NCBI GenBank assembly: GCA_019912545.1
Contig: JAIOIK010000013.1
Span: forward strand, 1-42,650
Direction of reading: 5' to 3'
DNA: 42,650 nucleotides
Source of the DNA: Ignavibacteria bacterium
Lineage (GTDB): Bacteria > Bacteroidota > Ignavibacteria > Tepidaquicellales > OLB5
A program made the translations under genes and the position numbers. Positions within the stretch are counted from its first letter, which is position 1. The number at the start of each line of letters is the position of its first letter. Shown piece after piece: positions 23,471 to 32,804 of the stretch. The notes under the pieces are model-generated. The model was not told the DNA's origin. It saw only the letters and a list, made by a program, of their open reading frames with translations, and made no database searches.

Positions 23471-23500
23471 CCTTCTTTACCGCTGCTGTGTATCCACTGT

Positions 23501-24121
23501 TTACATTCCAAACTTAACCCCGGCAGCAAACTGAAAGCCCCTGTTCCTTAGACTTACTGTGGTTTTAGAAGTGTTAGTTAATCCAAGCGAATAACCGCCA
23601 CCTGTAAACATTGAAATTTTGTTGCCAACATTATATTCAATACCGCTGCCAAAATACAAACCAAAATCCAAACTTTCATATAAACTTCCAGCATCGTAGT
23701 TGTTTGATTGGTTTGCAGTCGTTTGGTCCTCGCTTGCTGAAAGCTGAATTGCAAGAGTAGGTCCGGCTTCAAAATATGGCTTAACATCATTTAACGGAAT
23801 ACCGAATTTCATCAATATCGGAAATTCTATATAATGCAGGTTTTCCGAAAGGCTGAATCCATTGTTTGATCTGGTAAAGCCTTTTACAATATACCTAATG
23901 CCCGGTTTTATCGAAGCAATCCTAGATACTCCAATATCAGCAAAACCACCCACCATAAACCCTGTTCTTGAATTGAGGTTAACTGAAGGGGTTGAGCTCA
24001 CATTGGCTATATTTATCCCACCTTCAATTCCTAATCCGGTTGATTGAGAAAACACCCGGGGTGTAAGAAAAATTATCATTGATACTGCGAAAACAATAAT
24101 AGTGAATCTGATTAATTTCAT
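23501..24121 (-). CDS. Outer-membrane beta-barrel protein (PorT-like)
   Basis: A 206-residue exported protein: signal peptide ending FSQ (about residue 26), then alternating strands such as GLGIEGGINIANVSS, GFMVGGFADIGVS and a C-terminal strand NRGFQFAAGVKFGM ending in an aromatic-Gly-Met pattern typical of 8-stranded barrels. It fits the outer-membrane-beta-barrel Pfam class seen in Bacteroidota. GAAAGGA lies nine bases before the ATG. It is the last gene of a four-gene minus-strand operon. Confidence 0.8.
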   Translation of the reverse strand: MKLIRFTIIVFAVSMIIFLTPRVFSQSTGLGIEGGINIANVSSTPSVNLNSRTGFMVGGFADIGVSRIASIKPGIRYIVKGFTRSNNGFSLSENLHYIEFPILMKFGIPLNDVKPYFEAGPTLAIQLSASEDQTTANQSNNYDAGSLYESLDFGLYFGSGIEYNVGNKISMFTGGGYSLGLTNTSKTTVSLRNRGFQFAAGVKFGM

Positions 24122-24151
24122 TTTTTGAATCCTTTCTTTTTTAAAATATTA

Positions 24152-24568
24152 TTATTGAACTGTATAATTTATTGATGTATTGTACTGTGAGTTTGAACCG
24201 GGGACTGTGCCGGTAAAATCGAAAATCCAATGCTGCCCGGCATAAACATTCACATACCTGTTTATTATATAAGTTGTATCTTTGCTGTAAACATAATTTG
24301 GGTTACCGAAAATTAAAGTATCCGCAAACTGTTCAGCAGGAAATTTGCTTATAAGCTGTGATATTTTTATATCGGTTCCGGGTTTAAACATAAACTGCAT
24401 AGAGCCCGTTTGGGACACTTCCTGGGTTATACTGAATGTCACATTTGAATTTTGATTAGGCCCCAAGACATTTCCATTATTGCTGCATCCCGATGCCGCT
24501 GCCAGCATTATTGCACCAGTTAAAATTGTTATTAAAAACCTTGCCACTTTATTTTTATTTCCTTTCAT
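24152..24568 (-). CDS. Small lipoprotein, unknown function
   Basis: A 138-residue protein with a clear lipoprotein signal: LITILTGAIMLAAASGC (lipobox AASGC). The mature part is beta-rich and contains YVNVYAGQHWIFDFTGTVPGS, no family recognised. The start lies 11 bases after the preceding gene's stop; 30 bases separate it from the barrel gene, consistent with one operon. Confidence 0.7.
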   Translation of the reverse strand: MKGNKNKVARFLITILTGAIMLAAASGCSNNGNVLGPNQNSNVTFSITQEVSQTGSMQFMFKPGTDIKISQLISKFPAEQFADTLIFGNPNYVYSKDTTYIINRYVNVYAGQHWIFDFTGTVPGSNSQYNTSINYTVQ

Positions 24569-24579
24569 AATTTATTTTT

Positions 24580-24945
24580 TTATCTGTTTAATTTTTCTGT
24601 GACACTGTTATTTACTTTTTCTTCTCCTTTAAACAAGTATCTGTTAAGCACGGTTACGGAATCTTTACTGAAACAATAATATGAGCTGTTTAACTTGTCA
24701 GAATCATTGTTTACAGGCGACGTGTATAAATTCATTACATGCCATACCCTGCCGTCTTTCTCATCGGTGAAGTAAAACTCCGAAGCTCCTTTAAAGTCCT
24801 TTTCGGCACCTGTAAATTGACCGCTAAAAAAACCCGTATTTTTAACCTTGCCTTCAGACGAGCTGTTTTTAACAAGACCGGCCAGAGCAGCAGCACATAT
24901 TATCAACATCAGAGCTAAAACTGCAAAATGCTTTTTGTTTTTCAT
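24580..24945 (-). CDS. Small exported or membrane-anchored protein
   Basis: A 121-residue protein with an N-terminal hydrophobic segment (FAVLALMLIICAAALAGLV) and a soluble part with EFYFTDEKDGRVWHVMNLYTS. No family recognised. AAGGGA lies ten bases before the ATG. Its start overlaps the stop of the preceding gene by four bases (24942-24945), so it is translationally coupled to it. Confidence 0.65.
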   Translation of the reverse strand: MKNKKHFAVLALMLIICAAALAGLVKNSSSEGKVKNTGFFSGQFTGAEKDFKGASEFYFTDEKDGRVWHVMNLYTSPVNNDSDKLNSSYYCFSKDSVTVLNRYLFKGEEKVNNSVTEKLNR

Positions 24946-25151
24946 AACTGTATTCCCTTTTCATTATTATTTATTAAATAATTATTTTTATCTTTTTTAT
25001 TTTTTTTCAGAAGAAGATTGAGCGACATGCAGAAAATGGAATCATAGCTAAGGTTAAGTAACTGCCTGGCTTTTTTTACCTTTTTATGAGTTGAGCATTT
25101 CAGTCTGTAACCTTTTGCAATTGTAGCTTCTTTCTTCTGTCTGTTTTTCAT
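24942..25151 (-). CDS. Possible ribbon-helix-helix DNA-binding protein
   Basis: A 69-residue basic protein: KGYRLKCSTHKKVKKARQLLNLSYDSIFCMSLNLLL looks like the short strand plus two helices of a ribbon-helix-helix fold (residues about 13-48), with a Lys/Asn-rich tail. It heads an operon with three small exported or outer-membrane proteins. If correct, it may control its own operon or the divergent gene at 25326. The assignment is from pattern only. Confidence 0.5.
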   Translation of the reverse strand: MKNRQKKEATIAKGYRLKCSTHKKVKKARQLLNLSYDSIFCMSLNLLLKKNKKDKNNYLINNNEKGIQL

Positions 25152-25325
25152 TAATTCTTTTGGTTAAATTTAAAGACACACAAAAATACGTTGCTGTTAT
25201 GTGCACAATCAAAGAAACTTTTTTTGGAAACTAAACAATAAACAAGTAAGAGTTTTTCTAAAAAACATTGATTTTTAACTTATTTCAGCGATATTTTATC
25301 TGCTAAAACTAATCAGGGAAATAAC

Positions 25326-26783
25326 GTGAATGATACTAAACTCATAAATATTTTACGGACTTTTTCAAAAAATGAAATGAAAGAGTTTGAAAAACTGATT
25401 GAATCACCTTTTTTTAATAAGGGGAGAAGTTTTATACCCTACTTTAAACAGATAAGAAAGTTTTACCCTGATTTTAACGATGAGAAAATGACCCCCAAAT
25501 ACATTTATTCAAAAATATATCCCGGTAACAAATTTAATAAGCAGGTTATCTGGAATATGAACTCGGGTATGTTAAGAATGGCTGAAGAATACCTGGTGAA
25601 TGTTTCGATAAAAAAAGACATTTATCAGAGAATTTTTCATTTAAGCAGCGAGCTTTCTGAAAGAAATCTTAGAAATTTATATAACAAAAACCTTGATGTA
25701 ATTGAAAAAGCCCTTGTTCAAGCCGGAATAGATTATCATTATTTCCAGTACAAAACCGAGCTTGAAACAGGACGGGTTAATCTGTGTTTTATGGAAGATA
25801 AACAGCACAATATATACAGGCATACAGTAAAACGAGGTGAATTTGCAATTTTGCACTTTTTAGGTCAGCTCGCTTCTGTAATTAATGATATTGATGCCAA
25901 CAACTCAATGTTTAATTCAGAATCCTCAACAAACATGCCAAATGTATTCATTAACAACTTAAAACTTGACATAATTGTTGAGTTCGCCAAAGCAGACAAA
26001 TTTAAATATGCATACATTATGGAAATGTATTATAATTCGATTATGGCGATAATTGAACCTGCTAATACTTATCATTTTTTTAAGTTAAATGAACTATACC
26101 AAAACAATTCCGGTAAATTTACACCAGATCAAAGAAAGAGCTGGCTGACTCTTCTGGCTAATTATTGCGTCCAAAAAAGTGATGAGGGTGACGATTCTTT
26201 CAGGCTGCCTTTGTTTATTATAAATAAGGATCAACTTAAGGAAATTGAAGCCTCTCCTAAAAAGGATTTGGGTAAAATTTTTTATATGCAGGTACTCATA
26301 AAAGCGTTATCATTAAACGAAATTGATTGGTCAAAAAAGTATATAGAAAAATACACAAAATTTTTGAAGCCTTCATATCAAAAAGCCATGAAAGCCATTT
26401 CGTATGCGTTTCTGAAATTTAAGATTAAACAATACAATGAAGTTTTAGAATATTTAAGCAAGGTAAAATTTATAGATGTTCGTGATAAATACCATGCAAA
26501 ATCACTTTCAATAAGGGTTTATTATGAGCTTAATGATTTTATAACACTTTACTACAGCATCGATTCTGCAAAACAATTTGTAAGTAAAAATGAATCCCTT
26601 GGAAAAATTACAAAGAAAAGATTTAATCATTTTCTGGATTACCTCAAAAAACTTACAGCTATTAAAGAACAAAATGATTTAAGGTTACTTGACAGGCTCA
26701 AACAGGAGATCGAGCTTGATACCCAAATTGTAAACAAACTATGGTTGCTTGAAAAAATAGCAGAAATAGAAAATAAAAATTAA
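25326..26783 (+). CDS. Large helical protein, unknown function (GTG start)
   Basis: A 485-residue, mainly helical, charged protein without signal or membrane spans. It begins NDTKLINILRTFSKNEMKEFEKLIESPFFNKGRSFIPYFKQI; conserved-looking segments resemble uncharacterised Bacteroidota proteins that carry LxxFSxxExKxFxxFLxSPFFN at the N-terminus (recollection). The later part could be helical repeats. Start GTG at 25326 is preceded by AGGGA nine bases upstream. It is divergent from the operon 25151-23501, across a 174-base gap. Confidence 0.75.
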   Translation: MNDTKLINILRTFSKNEMKEFEKLIESPFFNKGRSFIPYFKQIRKFYPDFNDEKMTPKYIYSKIYPGNKFNKQVIWNMNSGMLRMAEEYLVNVSIKKDIYQRIFHLSSELSERNLRNLYNKNLDVIEKALVQAGIDYHYFQYKTELETGRVNLCFMEDKQHNIYRHTVKRGEFAILHFLGQLASVINDIDANNSMFNSESSTNMPNVFINNLKLDIIVEFAKADKFKYAYIMEMYYNSIMAIIEPANTYHFFKLNELYQNNSGKFTPDQRKSWLTLLANYCVQKSDEGDDSFRLPLFIINKDQLKEIEASPKKDLGKIFYMQVLIKALSLNEIDWSKKYIEKYTKFLKPSYQKAMKAISYAFLKFKIKQYNEVLEYLSKVKFIDVRDKYHAKSLSIRVYYELNDFITLYYSIDSAKQFVSKNESLGKITKKRFNHFLDYLKKLTAIKEQNDLRLLDRLKQEIELDTQIVNKLWLLEKIAEIENKN

Positions 26784-26799
26784 CTCCGGAAAGTCTATA

Positions 26800-26834
26800 A
26801 GTGAACTTTTTATCTGTTAAAAAGTTTACTTTTA
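26800..26834 (+). terminator. Terminator after helical-protein gene
   Basis: agtgaacttttta (26800-26812) and taaaaagtttact (26818-26830) pair with one mismatch and are followed by ttta. The AT-rich stem and short T-tract make it a probable but not strong terminator. Confidence 0.5.
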
Positions 26835-26927
26835 GCATATTAGCGCTGAATTCACAACAAAAAGTACGCTTTAAAAATCTTTTTTAAACAATTTATTAAT
26901 TTTTAGCAATCTATTTAGCGGGATAAC

Positions 26928-27359
26928 TCAAATTGCTCTCTTGCTTAATTTAATAGAGCTTCCGATTCTGATTAGTGTACTTTCCGGAAGTGTGCTTTCG
27001 ATCATTGGAAACAATTCACGCTCTTCAAACCTGATATGTGACTCCAGCAGCTCACCAAATGATTGCAGCGTGTTTTCTAAATCACCGGCAGCGCTCATTG
27101 AAACAAATATCCGCCTAAGTTCATTATGCTCCCTGCACATTCTTTTTATTAGTAAATTATCTCTTAACCAAGGCGCAAGAAAATTCTCTTCTTCAGAAAA
27201 ATGTCCTGTAAGTTCGTTATGAAAGAAATCTGATAGCTTATTATATACAGCTTCTGTGCCCAAAGCTTTGATTCGCTCCTTTGATCTCAGCATCTTTGCG
27301 ATACTTAAACCCTGATGATGATCAGAGGATAACAGCGCCAGAGATTCATGTCTTTTCAT
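26928..27359 (-). CDS. Hemerythrin-like HHE domain protein
   Basis: A 143-residue four-helix protein. The iron-binding residues of the HHE fold are recognisable: H in SSDHHQGL, HFSEEENFL, REHNELRRIF and HIRFEERELFPMIE. These fit a cation-binding hemerythrin, possibly a sensor or store of oxygen, nitric oxide or iron. The gene is alone; nothing in the 330 bases upstream says how it is controlled beyond a palindrome (tacaagt..acttgta, 27452-27472). Confidence 0.85.
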   Translation of the reverse strand: MKRHESLALLSSDHHQGLSIAKMLRSKERIKALGTEAVYNKLSDFFHNELTGHFSEEENFLAPWLRDNLLIKRMCREHNELRRIFVSMSAAGDLENTLQSFGELLESHIRFEERELFPMIESTLPESTLIRIGSSIKLSKRAI

Positions 27360-27689
27360 ATTTTGTTCATATAGACAAATAGAGCAGCTAAAAAGCTCCT
27401 TATATCATTGTAATTATACACCGGTAGATTATTTTGTTCTTTAACTGCTTTTACAAGTTTTTAGTACTTGTATGGATGATTATTTTTGTGAATAACTTTT
27501 TTACAGGCAATTTTTCATCAATGTTTCAATTTTTAAATACTTTAAGATATTTTTGAAATTTTAATGAAACATACGCAAAATAACAACATATTAAATTCAC
27601 AAAACCATATTTACTGTTACGTAAGCAATAACCATTAACTTACCTTAATGTAGCGAAAATTTAAATAAAAGTTTATATTTTAATTAATA
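27360..27689. other. Intergenic region with a palindrome
   Basis: No gene lies in these 330 bases. A 7-bp palindrome tacaagt (27452-27458) with acttgta (27466-27472) and a weak hairpin (gagc..gctc, 27382-27398) are the only structures noticed. It must carry the hemerythrin promoter and the end of the kinase transcript. Confidence 0.45.
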
Positions 27690-29672
27690 TTAAGTTGTTT
27701 GCTGTAATAAATTTTTTTCAATAATTTTCAATAGCTCCGCAGCAGTAAACGGCTTGGCCAGAAAATCATTGCAGCCGGCATTAAAACAATTTTTCTTATC
27801 TTCCTCAAATGTAAAACCGGTCACTGCAATTATTGGAATATTCTTATATTCAGAAATATTTTTTAGCATTTTAGTTAAGTCCAAACCATTCGTATCGCCT
27901 TTCAGAGAAATATCCATTAAGATCAAATCGAATTTATCTTCTTTAAGTTTATTCAGTGCAGCACCCGCATTAAACGCTATATCAGTTACAAACCTATTTT
28001 TTAAAACATTTCGTGTATATAGCTGATTTATAGCATCATCTTCAATTATCAAAATTTTATGAATATTGTTATGTTTAACAATCCTGTTATTTTTCTCTTC
28101 TCTGTGCATAAAACCAGATTTAGAATTGTTAAACATTTTAACTGAATCACTTTTATACCCTTTATTTTTAGAATTGCTGAAAATTATTGAAAAAGTTGTA
28201 CCTTTATTTTTCTCACTAACAACCTCTAATTTTGCATCAATTAATGAAAGAAATTTTTTGACCAGTGATAATCCCAGGCCTATACCTTCGTAACTCCTGC
28301 TATAGCCAAATTCTTCCTGGGAATATGGTTCGTATATAAAATTCAAATATTCCTTTGATATTCCTATACCTGTATCCTGAATATCCAATCTCAGATTATC
28401 GTCAATATCTCTCTGTAAAAATATTTTCACAAAACCTTCGTTTGTAAATTTTACAGAGTTATCAACTATACTCAAAATTGCCTCTGTTAAACAGTAAAGG
28501 TCTGCCGCAATTTCAGTATCCCTGCAATTACATTCAAAAATCAAATTAACTGATTTGTTTTCGGCAATTGGCTTGTGCGAATTAAGAATACTTTCAATAG
28601 TCTTTTGCAAATCAATATTTACAAAAGTAACAGGCAAGTCGCCGGCTTGTATTCTTGAATAATTCAATATCATATCTATTGTTTTTACAATTCTGCGGCT
28701 TGCTTGATTTATTGCTTGAAAATATTCTTTTTCTTTATTTCCTATTAATCCAGAATATGATTCTTGAAGCAACTCTGTCATTCCAACTATCCCGTTTAAT
28801 GGAGTTCTGATTTCATGAGAAATATTTGCAATAAACGCGTCTTTCAACTTATTTGAAGTTTCGGCTGATTCTTTTGCCATAACTAATTCTTTCTGAATAA
28901 TTTTACTTTCTGTAATATCCCTTGCTGAAGCGTATATTTTGTTATCAAACAAAGAGGCTTTCCATTCGATATACTTATATGACCCATCTATTGCTCGAAT
29001 TTTATTTATGAACCCGTCTATTTTACCATGTTTTATCAAAAATTCAATGCTGTTAATAGTTACGTTAAGATCATCTGCGTGAGTGTATTCCAGAATTGTT
29101 TTGCCAATCATATCCTTCGTATCATACCCCAAAACATTATTCCAATTTTTATTCAACCTTTCAAAACTAGAATCCAAATCTGCTATACAAAAAAGATCCA
29201 ATGAATTGTTAAAGTAATTTTCAAATTCTGTGTTTTTTTTGTTAATTAATAATTGCGCTTTTTTAAGTTCTGTATTATCCATTACTATCCCGGTGATAAT
29301 ATCTTCATTCAGGAAGATATTACCAATTACACTTATTAATTTACCGTTTTTGGTAACAAAATTAATTTCTTTGTTAAGCAGCACGCGCTTTGTGTTTAAT
29401 ATTTTTATAAGTTCATTCCTGTCTTCTTTTCTGGGATAAAAGTCGTATGCATTATGTTCATATAACTCCGCTAATGAATTATATTCAAGAATTTGGAGAA
29501 ATGCTTGATTTATGAATAAAATTTCACCTGTTAAGTTTGTTTCATAAATGCCCATTAACGCGTTTTCTACTAAATCTTTGTATTTCTTTTCTGAAACGGA
29601 GCTGCTACCTGATAACTTACTGATTTGCTTTTTTTTATTTACAGCTATAATCTGTTTTTTTTTTGCTTTCAA
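27690..29672 (-). CDS. Hybrid sensor kinase: two PAS, HisKA, ATPase, receiver
   Basis: A 660-residue cytoplasmic protein with no membrane span. After a basic Lys-rich N-terminus come two PAS domains (about 25-145 and 150-260), HisKA with the phospho-acceptor in ISHEIRTPLNG (about residue 290), the ATPase N/G boxes (DNSVKFTNEG; DIQDTGIGIS; GIGLGLSLVKKFL), and a C-terminal receiver (IEDDAINQ; acceptor Asp in LILMDISL; AKPFT). The frame starts at a TTG (29672-29670), the first start after an upstream stop. The next gene upstream encodes a stand-alone receiver, probably partner or phosphorelay element. Confidence 0.9.
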   Translation of the reverse strand: MKAKKKQIIAVNKKKQISKLSGSSSVSEKKYKDLVENALMGIYETNLTGEILFINQAFLQILEYNSLAELYEHNAYDFYPRKEDRNELIKILNTKRVLLNKEINFVTKNGKLISVIGNIFLNEDIITGIVMDNTELKKAQLLINKKNTEFENYFNNSLDLFCIADLDSSFERLNKNWNNVLGYDTKDMIGKTILEYTHADDLNVTINSIEFLIKHGKIDGFINKIRAIDGSYKYIEWKASLFDNKIYASARDITESKIIQKELVMAKESAETSNKLKDAFIANISHEIRTPLNGIVGMTELLQESYSGLIGNKEKEYFQAINQASRRIVKTIDMILNYSRIQAGDLPVTFVNIDLQKTIESILNSHKPIAENKSVNLIFECNCRDTEIAADLYCLTEAILSIVDNSVKFTNEGFVKIFLQRDIDDNLRLDIQDTGIGISKEYLNFIYEPYSQEEFGYSRSYEGIGLGLSLVKKFLSLIDAKLEVVSEKNKGTTFSIIFSNSKNKGYKSDSVKMFNNSKSGFMHREEKNNRIVKHNNIHKILIIEDDAINQLYTRNVLKNRFVTDIAFNAGAALNKLKEDKFDLILMDISLKGDTNGLDLTKMLKNISEYKNIPIIAVTGFTFEEDKKNCFNAGCNDFLAKPFTAAELLKIIEKNLLQQTT

Positions 29673-29711
29673 AGTGTTGTTTTAATGTTGATTTTAATTT
29701 TCTAAAACTTT

Positions 29712-30071
29712 CTAATTCAATTTATTTTCAATAATAGCGGTTAGTTCATTGAATTCTGAAGATTTGTTTAAATAGAAATTTGCGCCTTCCTGGTAGCTTT
29801 TTTCTTTATACTTGATATTATTAGCATTGGTAAAAATGCATATCTCAATTTCTTTGTTAAATTTTCTTGTTTGTTTAAGGACATTCAGCCCATTTAGTTT
29901 TGGCATTTTTATATCGAGTATTATAATATCAAGTTTCTCGTTTCTAATAATTTCCATCGCTTCTTCTCCATCACATGCTTCATCAATAAGAATATTTACA
30001 GAAATATTATGTATATATTCCTTAATCCTCTTTCGAATTAGCTCGGAATCGTCAGCTATTAAAATTCTCAT
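29712..30071 (-). CDS. Stand-alone receiver-domain protein
   Basis: A 119-residue CheY-like protein: LIADDSELIRKR (acidic pocket), IIILDIKMPKLNGL (phospho-acceptor Asp), FTNANN and NKSSEF with the conserved Lys. It has no output domain. It lies 39 bases upstream of the hybrid kinase on the same strand and probably functions with it in a phosphorelay. Confidence 0.88.
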   Translation of the reverse strand: MRILIADDSELIRKRIKEYIHNISVNILIDEACDGEEAMEIIRNEKLDIIILDIKMPKLNGLNVLKQTRKFNKEIEICIFTNANNIKYKEKSYQEGANFYLNKSSEFNELTAIIENKLN

Positions 30072-30264
30072 AATGAAAATAGTTATTATTGTTTTTCTAT
30101 TACAATAATAACTTTATCTATTAATATGCAGAATAAGAATTATCATAATTAACAGTAAGGCTTGTAATACAAATTTTGTAGTTGTTTAACTTACAAATAA
30201 GAGTTAAATGCGGATATAGCGGTAATTTATGTAAAAGCAGTAATAGGATTAAATTAGATAATAA

Positions 30265-30891
30265 TTATTCTATTAATTTATTACGAAGGGCATATAAAGA
30301 TAATTCTGAATTAGTTTTTGTTTCCATTTTTTCCATAATCCGTGCCCTATATGTGCTAATTGTTTTGTCGCTTAGAAATAGGTGATTCGCAATTTCTTTA
30401 ACGGAATTTCCTTTTGCCAACAAAATCATTGTTTGAAATTCACGCTCAGATAGTTTTTCGTGAGGTAATTTTGTCATATCATTTTTATCAAAAATTACTT
30501 TCTCTGCCAGATCGGCAGAAATGTATTTTCCTCCGTTCAGGATTTTATTAATTGCTTTAATTAACTCATCATATACACTATCTTTAGAAAGATACCCTGA
30601 CGCTCCGGCTTTAAGAGCTCTTATTGCATATTGCGCCTGTGGATGAATGCTTAATATTAAGAATTTTGTATTTAATTTTATATTTTTAACAGAATTTAAA
30701 ATTTCTAAACCACTCAATTTAGGCATTGATAAATCAAGTATGGCTAAATCAAAATTTCCTTTTTTGATTTTTTCCAGAGCATCAAGACCGTTATCAGATT
30801 CTTCAATAAGATCAACTTCCGTGATTCTACGGACAATATCTTTTAAACCTACTCTAACAACGGCGTGGTCATCAGCAATTATTATTTTCAT
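30265..30891 (-). CDS. NarL/LuxR-type response regulator
   Basis: A 208-residue regulator: receiver IIADDHAVVRVGLKDIV, LAILDLSMPKLSGLE and LSKDSVYDEL, then a GerE/LuxR helix-turn-helix LSEREFQTMILLAKGNSVKEIANHLFLSDKTISTYRARIMEKM. Its cognate kinase lies directly upstream with an 11-base gap, so the two form one operon and one two-component pair. Confidence 0.92.
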   Translation of the reverse strand: MKIIIADDHAVVRVGLKDIVRRITEVDLIEESDNGLDALEKIKKGNFDLAILDLSMPKLSGLEILNSVKNIKLNTKFLILSIHPQAQYAIRALKAGASGYLSKDSVYDELIKAINKILNGGKYISADLAEKVIFDKNDMTKLPHEKLSEREFQTMILLAKGNSVKEIANHLFLSDKTISTYRARIMEKMETKTNSELSLYALRNKLIE

Positions 30892-30902
30892 CGGATTAAT
30901 AT

Positions 30903-32684
30903 CTAAATTAATGGAATTTTAACATTTAATTCAACACCCTCCTTGTAAGCCGATAATATTTTCAAATTTCCGTTAAATTGCTTCAGTCTTTCCCTGATTC
31001 CAATTAACCCAAGCGATTTAACGTCATTGATCTTATCCATAGACATTCCTACTCCATTATCTTTAACATCTAATACTATATTATCATTTGCATAATACAG
31101 TTTTATTATAACATTAGTTGCTTTTGAGTGCCTGATAATATTTGTCATAGCTTCCTGTAAAATTCTGTATAATGCAGTGGTAATTTGAGGATTGTCAATA
31201 TCAATTTCCTCGGGTTTGTAGGAACATTTTATCTTTGTTCGGTTTTCAAATTCTTCAAGGTACCAGTCTATAGCTGATGGCAATCCAAGATCATCAAGTA
31301 TCCCCGGTCTCAAGTCAGAAGATATTTGCTGAACTTTCTTAATTGAATCGTTAACTATCTCTATCATAATATCAAATTTCTCATAATTTGCCGATTCTTC
31401 AGCCTGCATATTTTTCAGATCAATTTTTAAAGCAGTCAAATTTTGCCCCAATACATCGTGTAGTTCCCTCGAAATTGCGGTTCTCTCGTTTTCTCTGATC
31501 TCATTTATTTTTTGATACAGGTTTTCTAATTCTCTTTTAGAATTTAAGATTTGATCTTCTTTCAGGCTTCGTTCGGTAATATCCTGGGTTGTACCAACTG
31601 CATCCAGTATTCTTCCTTCTGAATCTCTGTTAATTTTTCCTCTGGAGTATAGGGTCTTAATCTCCCCCCCAGATAAATGAATAGCGCTCTCTGTTTCAAA
31701 TTCTGTATCCTCTGATTCAAGTACTTTTTGGAAAGTTTTACTATCACTTGTACCACGATATTTTAATTTGAGTAATGCAGATAATTCTTCAAAATCAATT
31801 TGTTTATTCCTGGGTAAGCTAAACAGTTCAAACATTTGATCAGACCAAATTAATGGTTTTCCCGGTATATATTTCCAACTCCCTATTTTAGCGGTCTGCT
31901 GCGCTTCTTTTAAGCGCTCTTCGCTTTCGCGTAAAGCCTCCTGGGTAAGTTTGCGCTCCTCTATATCTCTGATTATCATTGAAGTCCGCTGCCTGCCTGC
32001 GTGATCCAGAAATAAAGAAGTAGATAATTCAGCGGGAAATTTTGTTCCATCTTTTCTCAAAAATGTCAGTTCACCCAAAAAACCACCTGTTTCTGCCCGC
32101 TCTTTTAAAGCAATATCTAAACGTGGATCATTAACATCAACCAAACCATTTCTACCAATTTTCACTATTTCTTCTGTTGATCTTCCGAATAATCTGGATG
32201 CAGCCGGATTTGCTGAATAAATACTTCCATCAGGCGCTGTTAATAATATAGCATCTAAGCTGTTTTCAAATAATTGTCTGAAGCGTTCTTCACTTTCCTG
32301 CAATAAAATAATCTGCTTTTTTGTCTGAGTAATATCTCTGAAATATATCGATAAACCATCAGGAGATGGATAAATATGGTTTTCAAACCATTTATCATAA
32401 GGAGGATAATATTCTTCAAGGTAAACGTACTTCTGCTCTTCCATTGCTTTATAATACGCATTGTAAAATGGCTGCCCTACACCTTCCGGAAATTCAGTCC
32501 ATATATGTTTCCCAATCATTCGCAATGGATCGCGGTTGAAAATTTCTCCTGCTTTTCTATTCATGAAAACATAACACCAGTTTGTATCCAGTGCTACAAA
32601 AGCATCTGAAATTCTTTCTAATATTGAACTTAACGATTGAGGATTATCATTTTGAGGTGTACGGGTTATTTTTGAATTTTCCAT
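30903..32684 (-). CDS. PAS sensor kinase of the HisKA_3/NarX type
   Basis: A 593-residue soluble kinase with three PAS domains (about 10-120, 125-245 and 255-370), a coiled-coil linker, and HisKA_3 phospho-acceptor in ERTAISRELHDVLGQNLTALK (about residue 405), then ATPase boxes EAMTNIIRHSKA and DNGVGMS and a GLIGIRERL motif. No membrane segment is seen, so the signal is probably cytoplasmic (for example redox, gas or small molecule). It is followed by its NarL-type partner. Confidence 0.92.
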   Translation of the reverse strand: MENSKITRTPQNDNPQSLSSILERISDAFVALDTNWCYVFMNRKAGEIFNRDPLRMIGKHIWTEFPEGVGQPFYNAYYKAMEEQKYVYLEEYYPPYDKWFENHIYPSPDGLSIYFRDITQTKKQIILLQESEERFRQLFENSLDAILLTAPDGSIYSANPAASRLFGRSTEEIVKIGRNGLVDVNDPRLDIALKERAETGGFLGELTFLRKDGTKFPAELSTSLFLDHAGRQRTSMIIRDIEERKLTQEALRESEERLKEAQQTAKIGSWKYIPGKPLIWSDQMFELFSLPRNKQIDFEELSALLKLKYRGTSDSKTFQKVLESEDTEFETESAIHLSGGEIKTLYSRGKINRDSEGRILDAVGTTQDITERSLKEDQILNSKRELENLYQKINEIRENERTAISRELHDVLGQNLTALKIDLKNMQAEESANYEKFDIMIEIVNDSIKKVQQISSDLRPGILDDLGLPSAIDWYLEEFENRTKIKCSYKPEEIDIDNPQITTALYRILQEAMTNIIRHSKATNVIIKLYYANDNIVLDVKDNGVGMSMDKINDVKSLGLIGIRERLKQFNGNLKILSAYKEGVELNVKIPLI

Positions 32685-32804
32685 TAGTCAATAAATAATT
32701 TAATTAATATCGATATTATTGTATAACAAAATAATTCTTAGTTATTAATATTAATGTATTTATTCTTGAGTAGCAAGTATAAAAAATGAATCTGAATAAA
32801 TTTA

